A stretch of 64,000 bases of DNA. Source: Trissonchulus latispiculum (taxonomy: Eukaryota > Nematoda > Enoplea > Enoplida > Ironidae). The DNA is taken from NCBI GenBank assembly GCA_030248195.1, contig JASAND010016500.1, positions 44,843 through 108,842 on the forward strand. The letters are read 5' to 3'. The notes under the pieces are model-generated. The model did not search any database, had not been told where the DNA came from, and saw only the letters and a list, made by a program, of their open reading frames with translations. Position numbers and translations under genes: made by a program. Of this stretch, positions 10,126 to 21,820 are shown piece by piece (within the stretch, counting starts at the first letter, position 1; each line of letters opens with the position of its first letter).

Positions 10126-12552
10126 CTAGCTAGCTGTATCCTTGAACCGGAAAACCTTGCAGGTATAGCTGTCGAAAGATTGCCAGTATATGTTTTCTGA
10201 GAAATTTTCTTTATGGATCTTTCTCAAACAGCAACTGCGTTTTCGATTTTATTTGAAGAAAGAGGAGATAATTTTTTACATAAATTTTCTTCATACATAC
10301 CATATACCAACACTGAACACGTACAGTCACTGAGAAGCAGGTAGAATTATGCGGTCAGATGTTTATCTTGTCCAAGAATTTTTTAACATTCTATTAAAAT
10401 GTCATGCTCTAATTGGAGTGGGGACAGGGCGAGGTAAAAACGGAGAGGATTTTGGTATTAGGATTTCATTTTTTCCTCAGCCAAAGGCGAAGAAATGTGT
10501 GTGTTAACTCATTTACAATATTTGATATAAAGGATTCTAGGGTTGCTTCCGGCACTTCAGAGCCCTCCCTGCAAGCGTTCTGAGCAAATTAGATGTCCCA
10601 AGAGAGCCGCTAGCATTGAATAAAAACTTAGTTTAGAGAGTTGTCATTAAGACAAGCTCTGGTGAGAATTTTCCTTCTGAGGCTCCCATCCCCTCACTGG
10701 GGATGCCGTGGAAATAAATGGCCGCCTTTTATGCATATTTCCCCCCTTTCGACCTGATAATAATAGTATACAGAGGACTAGGAAAGGAGCCAGGCCTTAA
10801 CTTTTATCATATTAAGATAAGACATGACGTCTTCTTAATTTTGTCCTATTTTTCTAGTGCTGATTTAAGAGTGGGGCACATTCCAATCGTATGGGAAAAC
10901 TAGGTTGCCCATTATTGGGCAGATTTCTTTTTTCCCTACATTCTTGGCGTTTGTGACATTTCCATAAAGTATGCCAAAATTGCAAAGCTATCCTTAAGTA
11001 AGATAGGATGAGGCTTTTTCAAAGGCGCTGATTTTTGCCAAGGTTGAATGAATGTGGGTGGCCGAGGTAATCTAATATCCATGGATTTCAGCTAATCACA
11101 GAACCTTTCAATCAAGGTTTAAATGCCACTTCTAAAATATCCTGAATGACTGGAGCATTTAATGAATGGACTGTTTAGACGCTAAAGCTCCATTTCTACG
11201 ATTGTCATATGTGATGTATTTTATCAAACTATACCATGATCTCTTGTCCGATTGTGAAAGTTTCACATTTTGACATAACGCTCTCAGTTCAAAAAATACT
11301 GTTTGTGAGTCATCTTTCTGTCTTCGCCTCTCCTCCTCTTGTCTGAGTATAGGGAACGGATTAGGTTAACCTGATAAGCGCATCGATAATACATGAGAAA
11401 GTTTACAAATATATAGAGATGTGTACTAGAAGCGGGACGTGCTCTAGCGTCTAGCGAGCGTAGGTCAAAGTTTCTTGTTTGTTACCCGAAAGTCACTTTT
11501 AAGCATGTAGTTCTCAAAGTTTGGAAGAGCCCATTCCGTTCTCCGTTCGGCAAATGTCATGAATGTGATTCCGTGTCGCGGTGAAATTTTAGGTGGAAAC
11601 CGCAAATGAATGTGAGGAGAACACGATCCAGAGCATTCATATTAACACAGTAATGATCAAGTGCAGTCATTCAATCTTTCCCATTGTACACTTCTATAAA
11701 TTTTAACTCAGAAAAAATTAAGTTGCAGCACTCTAGATAGGAAGAATTCATGAAAAATAATTCTAAATTTTAGTGAAATTTTTAGCTGTTGCAACTGAGC
11801 TAGGGCTCCTTGTCCTTATCTAATTGTTGTATAAAAGTGTTATATCATCAGGCAATGACTGATTGAAAATTCGATTCAATTGGTTTGAACTGAAGAAAGA
11901 AATTAGTTCGAAAGTTTAAAATGGCTTTAAAATTTCATCTGCAGCTTAACATGGAAATCTTTCCCGCAGAAAAAATCACTGATTAAAGTATTGAAAATGA
12001 TGAAAACTGATTTTAAAACCTTAGGTATTATAACTTATAAGTTCCAATTAATCTGAGTATTTCAGTTTCTTCCTATTTATGCACACGTCAGTACCAAGTT
12101 AGTATTTTAAGCAGCTTTGCTATCTGGCCAATCTTTCAGTCATCTGATCAATGATCTTAATTGTGAGGAAATTCCTCGTTCCATTTTTTCTATCTCATCC
12201 AGCTTCAATTTCGGCTGAACTAGCCATAAAAGTAATCGTCTAAAGGAAAGCAAAGAACACTTTCATTTACACAAAGAGAGGTTCTTAAATTAGCAGACAA
12301 CTTTTGTCTACGAAGGAACCCAAAGAAATGGTTCGCCTGAAGAGCCTGGTGTGGTCTGGGCGTTCTGGTTGAACGACTTTTATTGGTACTTATATTTGAA
12401 TGGGTCACCGTCCGACGGTTCTCCGAAACTAAAAGTTCTTTCGTTACCCACGTTTTTCGTTTTTAGTTCGTTATATACTTATGTTTTTTCAATACGTAGC
12501 AGCTATATATTTTGAACTTCTGTTCTATAAGTTGTTAAGACTTGAAATAAAT
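10126..12552. other. 2.4-kb intergenic stretch without recognised features
   Basis: AT-rich sequence containing only short ORFs with no coding character. No splice-framed exon, tandem repeat or inverted-repeat boundary was recognised. Confidence 0.5.
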
Positions 12553-12555
12553 CTA

Positions 12556-12714
12556 GGGGCCTCTTCAAGAAAAGGTAGAGTAGAGTAGGCTAGAGTTAAA
12601 ATCAACTGTTTTAATTAGTTTTAACTTCACCCAGGCTTGAGTTTCTCCTCTTTTAACTCTTTCATAAAAAAGATTGAGTTAATTTTAACTCTACTCCACC
12701 CTTTTAAAAAGGCC
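12556..12714. mobile_element. Short MITE, ends GGGGCCTCTTC / GGCCTTTTTA, CTA flanks
   Basis: The left end GGGGCCTCTTCAAGAAAAGG and the inverted right end GGCCTTTTTAAAAGGG are imperfect inverted repeats, both running into gagtagag. CTA occurs on both sides (12553-12555, 12715-12717), fitting a 3-bp duplication. The termini resemble the TAA-flanked element at 25868-28273 (GGGCCTTTTCATAAAAAG). Confidence 0.6.
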
Positions 12715-12906
12715 CTAGGATAGGCGGCAATTGAGTTTGGTATAACTCCGTAAAGTCGAGAGTCAAACTTGCAGCCGAGCTCTGTATACTCACAGCCTTA
12801 TGTAGTTGATTTACTAAAGCTGGTATTGCCTAATTGTTTCAGTCCAATTTTATGTTGATGATCCAAAAGTGTGGAGGAGCGAATCGCAGCCTTATGGTCC
12901 TGACTC

Positions 12907-13191
12907 ATGCCCGCCGGCTTCGTTAGTCGGCATCGTATTCATTTAGTGGCCTACGCCTGTGTTTCTCTCTTTCTTATGACCATGGGAATGCTCTTCAGTG
13001 TTTTTGCCATTTTCAAGCTGGAAAATGACATTTCTAAAGTCTGGCTGGCCGGGCCAACCACCATTGCAGTAGGCTTAGTCCTTTGTGGAAAGGTTATTAT
13101 TGACTGGAAGCCGACGTTCCAAAGGGACGACTCTCCCTCGGAGTCCAGTGAGAATACAGACTTCCCCTTTCTGGAACCTGGAGATACTAAA
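12907..13191 (+). CDS. Unrecognised two-helix membrane protein, exon 1
   Basis: The exon appears to open at 12843 after a polypyrimidine-AG acceptor. In-frame stops precede the ATG at 12907, which I take as the start. It ends at ACTAAA|gtaaga (13191/13192), 95 codons, phase 0. Residues about 11-37 (VAYACVSLFLMTMGMLFSVF core) and 46-64 (LAGPTTIAVGLVLCGKVII) are hydrophobic helices, with a short charged loop between; the rest is Ser/Glu-rich. The frame continues through exons at 16239-16306 and 18618-18975 to a 236-residue product. I do not recognise the family. The layout (two helices near the N-terminus and a long proline-rich tail with a PPRYTEL motif) suggests a small integral membrane protein with a cytoplasmic PY-type adaptor motif; that is inference. 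Confidence 0.8.
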
Positions 13192-13265
13192 GTAAGATTT
13201 AAAAACTAGTACACAAATAACGAAAGTACTGTAGTAATTAACCAGTAATAACGAGATAGAGTTAG

Positions 13266-15706
13266 TCATGTATATATGTCGTAGCAAGATAGTAAAATCG
13301 GCAAGATAGTTATCTTGCCACGAAATTTAGCAAGATTACTATCTTGCCAAAATTGTTGGTAAGATAGTAATCTTACTAGAATTTAGCAAGATAGTCATCT
13401 TACCAGTTTCAATATGAAAGGTATTTTCAATTTGGAAACAAAGACAGTCATTAATTATCTGTTTTATGCAGTTCAGTGAGTTTAATACAAGGGGGGACTT
13501 TCGCAAAAATTTAAGACTAACCATTGGGCTCTGTATCACTGTTGCAATAATATTTGTAATGGATTATGCTAAAGTCAGAAATTAAATGGAAAAATAAATA
13601 ATGTATTATTTCAAAGTTAACTGTGAAGAAAAATTCAAAAATTAATAACTATTTTGCCGACAAGACCAATCACACAAATTATATAATTTTATCTGCACAT
13701 ATATGTTTAATTTTTTGGGTCTTTTAAAGACGCTTTCAGTTTCATTTAAATTTTCATAATCATGACGTATGTAATATTTGTTACTACAATCTCATCGCAA
13801 CAATGCAATTTCTATGCATTTTCTATTAAAAATATTGTTTCAGAAACAATACTGAGCACAATGGTCAGTTTTTAATTTTTTGAAAGTTCCCCCTTGCATT
13901 ATACTCAGCAGAGTTGTATGCGGGCCGATTTTTGCGGCCCGTGCCCGGCCCGCAGCCCGCACCTCATGACCGCGGCCCGCAACACTCCGGCCCGCAGCCC
14001 GCACACGCGTAAACCGGCCCGCAGGTACCCGCACATACAAATTGCTTCCTATGTAGTACCTGAGCACCGAAACTGATGTATTTTGAAAGATACTTCCGCA
14101 TCCGGCAAATTTTTCTGTCCGTTTAATTTGAACTTTGTTGTCTACCAAATTACTGTTCTTAAAGTGGTAATAAAAGCCTAACTTCCCTTAACACGTTCAG
14201 TACTACCATACTGAGCCATCGGTGGGTCAGTCCGATTCCTACTGGCAAACTACTGGACCCACCCTGGGGTCAGGCTAGCTTTAGCATTTAATTTACAGAG
14301 AAAAAAATTTTTAGTGTGCAAAGCAAAATATTCATGCGGCTTTTAGTGTGTACAGGAGGAGGGAATTATTCCTGTATTATTTATATATATTTTTGCTTGT
14401 GAGAGAGTATATAGTATTAAAATAGTATTAGTCTATGAAATAAATAACCAAAAAGGGTATTATATAGTAGTGAACGTGTTAATTAAAAGGGTACACCATG
14501 AAAAATTTTTGGGCAGGGATTTTGCTAATTTTTACGCAAATGTTTGCCGCATTTATCCTTGACAGCGAGTTTCTTTCAGCAAGTTGACGAGCTTAACTAA
14601 CCAGCTATTAATTGTAGGAAAATAAAAATTGGTATTGAAAGCGCCGTGCGACGCCGCAGCAATCACAGGCAATTTTCTCCATAACGCCCTATGCTGTGGA
14701 ACTTCATTCGGCTGTAATTAACCTTAAATGAATTAGTCTTCAGCAAGAAGTTGTGGATGAAAGATAAATGAATTAAAGTCTTCAGTAAGAAGTTATCATG
14801 GATTTATATTTATTTATGCGCAAAAGCACGAATTTCCGAAATTAAATTAAAAATTCAGTTTCTGCGCCAATGGAAACAGGCGTTAAAGCTTTTAAAAATA
14901 ATATTTCGGCAAATATGCTACCCCGACTTTCAGTGCTAAACACTCACAAAGGTTCCAGTAGAAACCACAGGATTGACTTTTGTAGATGATAAATACGTTT
15001 CGACTTATTTCTGCAGGACATCGTTGATATTTTTCACAGAAGATACTTTGGTCTAATGGATTACAAGCTAGACTTGCATATATATATATATATATATATT
15101 CAATACAAATAAAACCTGTAATTTTAACTGGCTTATATGTTTACTCTTCAGGTTATTACTCAATACGCTGATTGATTATGCAAACTGAGTAATATAGTAC
15201 ATGCTGAAGGTGTCGAATGGCATAACGAAGTCAAATAGTGCATAAAAATCTGAAATATTGCCTTCTTTTGTATATAATTTGTCATGTATGAAATCTCTAG
15301 AAAGCAAAACTATCCCCATGAATGTAGCCCCAAATCGGCCCGCATCGGCCCGCGCGGCCCGCGCGGGTAGTAAAATTCGGCCCGCCCCGCCCCGCCCCGC
15401 CCCGCGGGTACCCGCGGGTACCCGCGGCCCGCATACAACTCTGATACTCAGCAACGAGGTACACTAATGACTTTCTTTGTTTCCAAATTGAAAGCACCTT
15501 TCATACGGAAACTGGTGTGATGACTATCTTGCTAAATTCTAGGAAGATTACTATCTTGCCAACAATTTTGGTAAGATAGTAATCTTGCTAAATTTCGTGG
15601 CAAGATAACTATCTTGCTAAAATCTTAGCAAGATTACTATCTTGCCAAAGTCTTAGCAAGATAACTATCTTGCCAATTTTACTATCTTGCTACCACATAT
15701 ACATGA
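13266..15706. mobile_element. Inverted-repeat element with CAAGATAGT arrays in intron 1, split by a later hAT-like insertion
   Basis: The left end (TCATGTATATATG..agcaagatagt) and the right end read backwards (TCATGTATATGTGG..agcaagatagt) are about 190-bp imperfect inverted repeats (13266-13455 and about 15475-15706). Each consists largely of alternating caagatagt/actatcttg units that could fold locally. No TSD was identified. The 13909-15443 element sits inside it, so this one is older; without the insert it would be about 0.9 kb. Confidence 0.75.
13909..15443. mobile_element. hAT-like MITE with GGCCCGC arrays, 8-bp TSD ATACTCAG
   Basis: The exact 8-bp TSD ATACTCAG (13901-13908 and 15444-15451) flanks a perfect 19-bp terminal inverted repeat CAGAGTTGTATGCGGGCCG. 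Arrays of ggcccgc/cccgc occupy about 120 bp inside each end (13920-14035 and 15335-15436). The right array also has repeats of gggtacccgc, itself palindromic. The 1.3-kb core is AT-rich and non-coding. The ORFs across the arrays are composition artefacts. Confidence 0.95.
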
Positions 15707-15729
15707 TGAACTCGTATCTTCGGAAAAAC

Positions 15730-15865
15730 AAGGCTTGCCCTGAACACGGATTATCGTCTAGAATACCGAGCCGAGTCGGTATCATGTTTCCGGGTCCGGA
15801 CCGGATTTCCCAGCCTGCTGGTGATTTAAGACCCGAAAAGTTACTTCGCGGCACAACTCTAAATC
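15730..15865. mobile_element. Possible one-ended hAT-like fragment
   Basis: The segment ends in CACAACTCT, the inverse of the AGAGTTGTG terminus seen at 3825. It also contains ccgagccgagtcgg and ccgggtccggaccgg motifs like the arrays of intact elements. No matching left end or TSD was seen. Confidence 0.35.
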
Positions 15866-16238
15866 CATTTTTCGGAGATTCTACTTTTGGTTTCTTAGGT
15901 ACAGCATAAGTTCTCAGGACTCGGTGTGGTTTATATGGTCCCCGAAAAAGTTTGTAATAATTTTTCTTTTAAGGATATCCTTTTCTCTGAGCTGGGCAAC
16001 AACAGCAGCTGGTAGCCTGATCTTCAAGTTTTCAACAATTCAACACATGGGAATTGGTCCTAGCGTAATTTATTGTAAAGAAATCCCAACTATAATAATA
16101 TCGCCTATTAACTATCCTATTTTATACCAGTGCCCGCCAATAATCGGGGAACAATTAATACATTGATTTAGTATTGAGTATGCATAAATGTATGAATAAA
16201 TGCATAAATGCTTTTTACCTTTAATATTTAATATTTAG

Positions 16239-16306
16239 GGGACAGTCGTTGGAGCATTTTGTGATACAGCACTTTCGTCTATCCAGGAAACTACCAAAGA
16301 GCCTTC
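16239..16306 (+). CDS. Unrecognised two-helix membrane protein, exon 2
   Basis: A 68-nt exon between a strong acceptor (tttaatatttag) and a strong donor (CCTTC|gtaagt). It enters in phase 0 from exon 1 and leaves two bases for exon 3. It encodes GTVVGAFCDTALSSIQETTK plus a Glu and a Pro. It is too short to show up as an ORF; the support is the phase match with exons on both sides and the consensus splice sites. Confidence 0.75.
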
Positions 16307-16454
16307 GTAAGTTCGCCATATTATAATAACATTTTGGAGGAGTTTTTAATGTACTATATATATACTTAGAGTTGTGGCTATAAAATGCTGCTCTCAATGA
16401 TCAGTTCAAAAACAATGAATAAAGGCTGGAGTAACGCTAACAAGTAAAAGGAAA

Positions 16455-16547
16455 AATGAAACCGGAGATGGCCATCGGCACCCCATCATACCATGCAAGG
16501 GTAGGATACTTTTCCAGGGGCAACCCTTACCTTTACCTGATCATAGC
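16455..16547 (+). repeat. Short interspersed repeat, copy 1 (SINE-like, ACCTTT tail)
   Basis: About 90 bp resembling 36070-36148: both share ccggagatgg, cggca-cccata and a 3' run of accttt units. Two copies in unrelated contexts with a simple-repeat tail suggest a small retroposon. No tRNA-type promoter boxes were confirmed. Confidence 0.45.
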
Positions 16548-16560
16548 CTGGAGAATCATG

Positions 16561-17722
16561 CAGAGTTGGCAATGGACACATTTTTTAATGACCGCGACCG
16601 CCCCGCGCCCGCACCTTTGGTGACCGCGACCGCCCGCGACCACGACCGCAGCCCGCATGAAATTTGTTTGACCGCAATGACCACCGTGTCTATGGTACAC
16701 TTTGAACAAATTTCAAGTGAAATTTAACTGAAAGAAACCAAATTCTGATTCCTGTACAACATTGGCACACGCTCAATGGATAAAGACTAATCTGAAGTTT
16801 AATGAGAAAGGGTAAAAGAGAACTATCAATTTTTGAGAAATCAAATATTGCCAAATTTTGACAGCTCGAATAAGCGCAAGGGCTGTAAAGTGTACCAATT
16901 ATCAAGTACTGAACTAAAAAGGCCAAATTTTTTAAATTGCTATATTAGATTGTTTTATCGCAGATTATATGGATAGTTAATAGCGGTTATAAAAATAGCC
17001 CTCGGCTATCAGGCATTTGATGAGGGCTACTTTTTACGAATGAGGTCTAATTTTCATGAATTAAGTATATATGGCGTTTATGTTTTGAAAAATTAAAAGC
17101 GTCCAAATTTAAAAATTCTGACGGAAAATCACGGAAGTCACAAAGGTATATACATATTTACAGTTCTTCTAACATTTCGAGCTTGAAAGCGAATCAGTTA
17201 AATTTCAGCTCTCAGCATTTCAGCAAGATACTTTTGAAGCCTGAATTAAACTATTTTCTTTAACCTTTCGGTCATTCCTGAAATATATTACAGAAATTTC
17301 TGTAAGCTCAAAGTATTATATAGTTGTTTAAAACAGTTAAGACACCCAACCCAAACTCGGCTGGTTTGATTTCATTGCAACCAATATAATATATGTTTTA
17401 TGCCTATAGTTGAGTAAACTGTGGCATTTCAAAATTCATTGCGCGGCTATATTGAGGAAACGGATATAAATAAAAATACTTTTATCTAGAAAACATTGCA
17501 ACTGTTTTGACAGTGAAACAGTTAAAGAAAATTATTTTTGTCAAAAACAGGCATTTAAATATTAAAATAAAAATTAGTATAAAAATGCCTACAAACCGGC
17601 CTTAAGAGGCAAATTAAAGGAAAATTTTGCGGTCGTTGCGGTCACAGAATTGTGTCCACGCCCGCATGGGCCCGCGGGTACCCGCGGGTACCCGCGGTTA
17701 ACCACGCCCGCAGCCAACTCTG
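16561..17722. mobile_element. hAT-like MITE with GACCGC / CCCGCGGGTA arrays, 8-bp TSD GAATCATG
   Basis: The exact 8-bp TSD GAATCATG (16553-16560 and 17723-17730) flanks the ends CAGAGTTGGC (left) and CAGAGTTGGC (inverted right). GC-rich motif clusters (gaccgcgaccgcccgc at 16590-16680; cccgcgggta at 17655-17710) lie beside each end, with a 1-kb AT-rich core. It lies in intron 2 of the two-helix protein gene. Confidence 0.94.
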
Positions 17723-17764
17723 GAATCATGCGCGTCAAAGGGATAGCGGTTTCTTACATAGATT

Positions 17765-18240
17765 TAAGTTTTGGGGGGGAAATAGTTAAATTGGGGTCAT
17801 ATGTGCAAAGATGTCTTTAAAGGTTGAAATAAAGGTGATAGAGGTTATCTGGTTGATCCTGACCTATTCTGAATGAAAAATGAAATAATCTTCCAGTTCT
17901 TTGTGTTCAAATTAAAAATACTTATTTTAAAACCATTTATTTGCTCAAGCTAATTCTTAAAATTTCATATGTATACAATGAAGTAATGAACTAATGCTAA
18001 TTCATGAAAGTTAAACACTGAATACTTTTAAAGATTTTTTAATTAAAGATTTTTAAAATTTAACTTTTTTAAAAATTTTTTGAAAATTAAAGTTTTTAGC
18101 TATAAAGCGATTAGAAGTATCTGTTGTCAGTTCCATTTGTGTATATTATTACGCTTGCGGTTACTTTAATAGGAGTTTATGTGTAGTTTCCAATTTGGGG
18201 GGAAATAGTTAAATTGGGTCTTTTGGGGGGGAAATAGTTA
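17765..18240. repeat. Direct repeats of a GGGGGGAAATAGTTAAATTGGG unit
   Basis: A G-run followed by gaaatagttaaa occurs three times (about 17772, 18197, 18225) in the same orientation within intron 2. This may be the remains of one element or a short duplication. Confidence 0.55.
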
Positions 18241-18617
18241 AAGAGATCCGATGTCACTTAATAGAAATTTTAATTAAATAAATAGGTAATGTTTAAACTA
18301 ATACGCCTTTTAACTTAAAGCTCAATTTGAAGCTGCCGGCAGGTGGTTTATTAGGTACAGTCGTGTTATAGCTCTTCATAGAGCCACAGAGCATCTGCAC
18401 TTGGAAACTTCACCAACCAGTTGTTGATGAAAAACCATTCTCAATTTCACAACATAACAAAATAGCGTGCAATGTCTTCAATCTGTAAAGGAAACAGAAC
18501 ACACTCCCACCAGCTCAGGATTATTAAAGTACGATAACTAACATTCTATTATGCAGTATAATACCTAAGTACTCTACATACTTTGGCTATATAACCAATT
18601 TCATCTGTTTAATTTAG

Positions 18618-18975
18618 CAGTCCACCATGCAAATGCGATGAAGAGATCACAAAATGCGAAGAGGACCCATCCCGGGGCTCCAGTAGTACTCCTCTTTTTC
18701 CAAAGGATCAACCAGTTTGGAACCTCCGGCGGCCTTCCCTCCATTACGGCACAATGCGGCCTTCTGATCATCCTCCGCGCTACACTGAGCTGGCAGCGAT
18801 CGAACTGAACACGTTCAGCGGCTCAAGGACCTCCCTTCCCCAGAGGCCAAGCTCACCGCCTAAAGTACACAAATCCACCTCTCTACCAAAAACTAACCTG
18901 ACCAGAGATGAAACCCCGCTGACACTCTATCAGGGAGAACTGTTCCTCTATCAAAATAAACAGTTTTATATATGA
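18618..18975 (+). CDS. Unrecognised two-helix membrane protein, exon 3 (C-terminus)
   Basis: After tttaatttag the exon completes the split codon and runs in frame to TGA at 18973-18975. The acceptor is a tandem NAGNAG (TTTAGCAG), so splicing could start at 18618 or 18621 and add or drop one serine. The 118 residues are hydrophilic and Ser/Pro-rich, with CKCDEEITKCEED (three cysteines), the PY-like PPRYTEL, and a terminal ELFLYQNKQFYI. With exons 1 and 2 the coding length is 711 nt (236 aa). The function is unknown. Confidence 0.82.
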
Positions 18976-19304
18976 AAATCAATCACCAATCACTAATCTT
19001 CTGTTTAATTTGATCCTATGAAGTACGTGATTTGATATACTGTGAAAATATTGTATATATATATGTGGATGTTCAATTATACATAATTTGTACATATTTA
19101 TATAAACTACGTGTCCTTGTCGTGTTAACTTGGTATCAATCAAAAATACATAAACGTAAAGACGATGTGCTTTTTTAAATTTATGAAGAAATTTATTTTC
19201 GGAAATCTTCAAAACATCGACTGATGCTACAATGTACAAACCTATGACGACCAACCGAAAATCAGTTAATGCTACGCCGAGTTTCAAATGTTTTATTGGC
19301 GATA

Positions 19305-19689
19305 CCAAGAGTACATAATTATAAGAGTATGCCACTAGGCAAGCTCTATGTTATCAGGGCAAAAAAAACTATGCACTGCACGCTAACGGCCCACCCCCCC
19401 CCTCGCAAATCAGACCCTAGTGACCCCCGCCGCAAATCAGTACCTAGTCGAAACGGGGGTACGCTCACTCGCTCTATGATTATGTGCTTAAGCTCAAAAA
19501 CACAAGCAGTGCGTGCGCGAATTTTGTACCTGCTTCGAGCTTTAGAACACAAACATAGCGCTCAAAATTTTTTGAAGTGATGGGTCTGATTTTCGGGGGG
19601 AGGGTGGGCTGTTAGCGAGCAGAGCATAGATTTCGCTCTGATAACATAGAGTGTGCCTAGTGGCACACTCTTATATTATGTACTCTTGG
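19305..19689. mobile_element. Inverted-repeat element, ends CCAAGAGTACATAAT, 5-bp flanks CGATA
   Basis: About 60 bp at each end are inverted copies (ccaagagtacataat..agtatgccactaggca). CGATA is present on both sides (19300-19304, 19690-19694). A second, truncated copy starts near 32890 and also shares about 23 bp of the left flank, so the duplicated unit may be larger than the element itself. The TTAA at 19488-19491 is the unoccupied counterpart of the insertion site of the 33069-34286 element. Confidence 0.75.
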
Positions 19690-19863
19690 CGATACTAAGG
19701 CAGCCACGGAAGCCTTCGGAAGAAAACCGAAATGTTTTGGCTCCCCTTGGTCCTCCTTGGAAAACTTAAAAATTTTAAATTTTTAAAATTTTGACATTTT
19801 GCTGTGGATCGATCAGAAATGTATACAAATGCCTCCATACCAAATTTGAACTAAATCGTTTAA

Positions 19864-20781
19864 GGGGGCGCTTGCATTATCGGGATTATAGATATAAAAT
19901 TTAGACCGATAGCTCAATTTTAAAGAAATCCCAACTAAACTTACTTTGGTTGGAGGGGCATCTTTTGACAAAATTTTGGCAACGGAAACCACGTGCTTGG
20001 CTAGCTACCGGTATGGCTTAAAATTTCGAAATTTTATTAAAACTGCAAACGACAACGTCGAATGTACTAGGTGAAAGAGCATAAAAAGCTCGTTACAACG
20101 ATATGCATATCTCTCTTGTACGTGGTTGCAATCAAAAGTTACAGGCGGTTGAATATATGACAACGTTACGTTTACCATTCCCAACGCGAATGCCAATGTA
20201 AAAGCCAATCGTTCGCAAATGAATTCTACAGGGCTTTTCACGTTGTTTTTGTGTTGGATTTGTTTATATTTTATGAAATACACTGTGCGACTTCTTAAAA
20301 GCATAACATTTGCGAAAAACTGAAGTGATTAATGCGAAATTTTTCATTTTGATTTTCTCATAAATGCTGCGACCAAACTCGCTCAAATTTTGCATGCACG
20401 TTAATTTGACGGGTACGCAGGGGCAATTTTTTTAGTTTTTGTTTAAATCGTATATTCTGTGAGATATTGACTTTCAAAGTTTTCGAATATTCATAAAATA
20501 CTCAAAACTGCATAAATCGAAAAACTGAAAAAATTGCCCCTGCGTATTGTTCATTTACGCATTTGTGCCAAATTTCAGCTAATTTCATTTAGCCGTTAAT
20601 GAGTGACAGCGTTTTGAAAATTTCAGCTTATCCCTCTTGTGTAGGTCGCAAGCCAAGCACTGGATTATTCAAATTCTACATATTGTTAGCATTTAGCACC
20701 AGCTACCTTTGCTGAACGTTTGAAATAGATTCCTTGGAAAATAAACTCAGGAGAGCCCTTCCCGGTAATGCAAGCGCCCCC
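19864..20781. mobile_element. TTAA-flanked non-autonomous element, ends GGGGGCGCTTGCATTA
   Basis: The termini GGGGGCGCTTGCATTATCGG and, inverted, GGGGGCGCTTGCATTACCGG differ by one base. Both are flanked by TTAA (19860-19863 and 20782-20785). The body (918 bp) contains a further inverted repeat around 20390-20580 (shared segment acgcaggggcaatttttt). No transposase ORF is present. Confidence 0.9.
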
Positions 20782-20785
20782 TTAA

Positions 20786-21508
20786 GAATCGCGAAAGTTA
20801 CGCACTGGTGTGCGTCTGCCTTGCTTTAATCGCCATTCTACTCTTGGGAATGCAATTTTCTTCAGTAAATTCATTGATTTTTTATTATCCAACAAGTAAG
20901 CAATTGTAATCATGGAAGAGCAGGGCAATATTATAAAAAGAAAAAACGACAAAGAAATATGCTTAAAGATTATTTAGAGGTCGGTTAAGAGCTTGGCTCC
21001 TAAGCTGAATGGGCGGAAACATTTTTTTACAGAAAATGGCATTGTAACGGAAATGTTTACCGAAATATATAGTAAATATAGTAAGGTTGTACGTCGGAAC
21101 TTCTATCATTTGGCAAATCAACATTTCTTTAAAAAGCACTGTTTCTAAAAGAATTGTGCTAAGACACAATAATAAACCACAAAACATACCAGCATACCAG
21201 GACCATTAACCCCTGTATACACTATGTTCACTTATTCATTCATTACATTCAACATTCCAAGTAACTGTTTTTGGGACCAGTCAGGATCGACCTTTCCACC
21301 CGGCCGGCCAACAACACTACTGATTTCAGTTAAAGCAGCTTCAGCGATCTGATGCGAGATTTTGCAAATTCGACTAAACATTTAGTCACGACTAGTTAGG
21401 AACTATTTTCTTGAACTGGAATCTAATAGCAGATACAGCTACAGTAAGTAAAGATGTCATAATTGCTAAGTCTATGTTACTCTCGACTAATCGCGGAATA
21501 GCGCTAGG
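20786..21508. other. Unannotated spacer
   Basis: About 720 bp without a supported exon or repeat boundary. Confidence 0.5.
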
Positions 21509-21516
21509 ATTGACCG

Positions 21517-21812
21517 CAGGGTTGGGCGAGACAGAGATTTCACCGAGACCGAGACCGAGACTAGCAATTTCAAGTTTAAATTTAATTTCTTCCAGTTTTT
21601 GAGGCTTAGGCACAGTATTAGGGGCTTTAACACATAAACAACGGTTTCCGCACCTCGTCAGTTAATTTTCGTTATATCAATTTAAAATTTTCGCTGAAAT
21701 TTGATGTTTTCAAAAAATGTTCGGTCTCGGTCCGAGACCGAGACTTTTGGGTGAGCGAGACCGAGACTGGCCAAGTCTCGGCTTTTGGGCGACACCGAGA
21801 CTCCCAACCCTG
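21517..21812. mobile_element. hAT-like MITE with CGAGACCGAGA arrays, 8-bp TSD ATTGACCG
   Basis: The exact 8-bp TSD ATTGACCG (21509-21516 and 21813-21820) flanks the ends CAGGGTTGGGCGAG and, inverted, CAGGGTTGGGAGTC. The arrays are of ccgagaccgagac (21541-21564 and 21721-21805). At 296 bp it is the shortest of the class. Confidence 0.93.
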
Positions 21813-21820
21813 ATTGACCG

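Noticed and set aside
8930..10129. Arg/Ser/Ala/Glu-rich ORFs over gagcc arrays
   Set aside because: Simple-repeat translation within a TSD-delimited transposon.
13291..13410. Regularly spaced caagatagt units as a CRISPR-like array
   Set aside because: Units alternate in orientation, there are no unique spacers, and the sequence is eukaryotic with inverted copies at both element ends.
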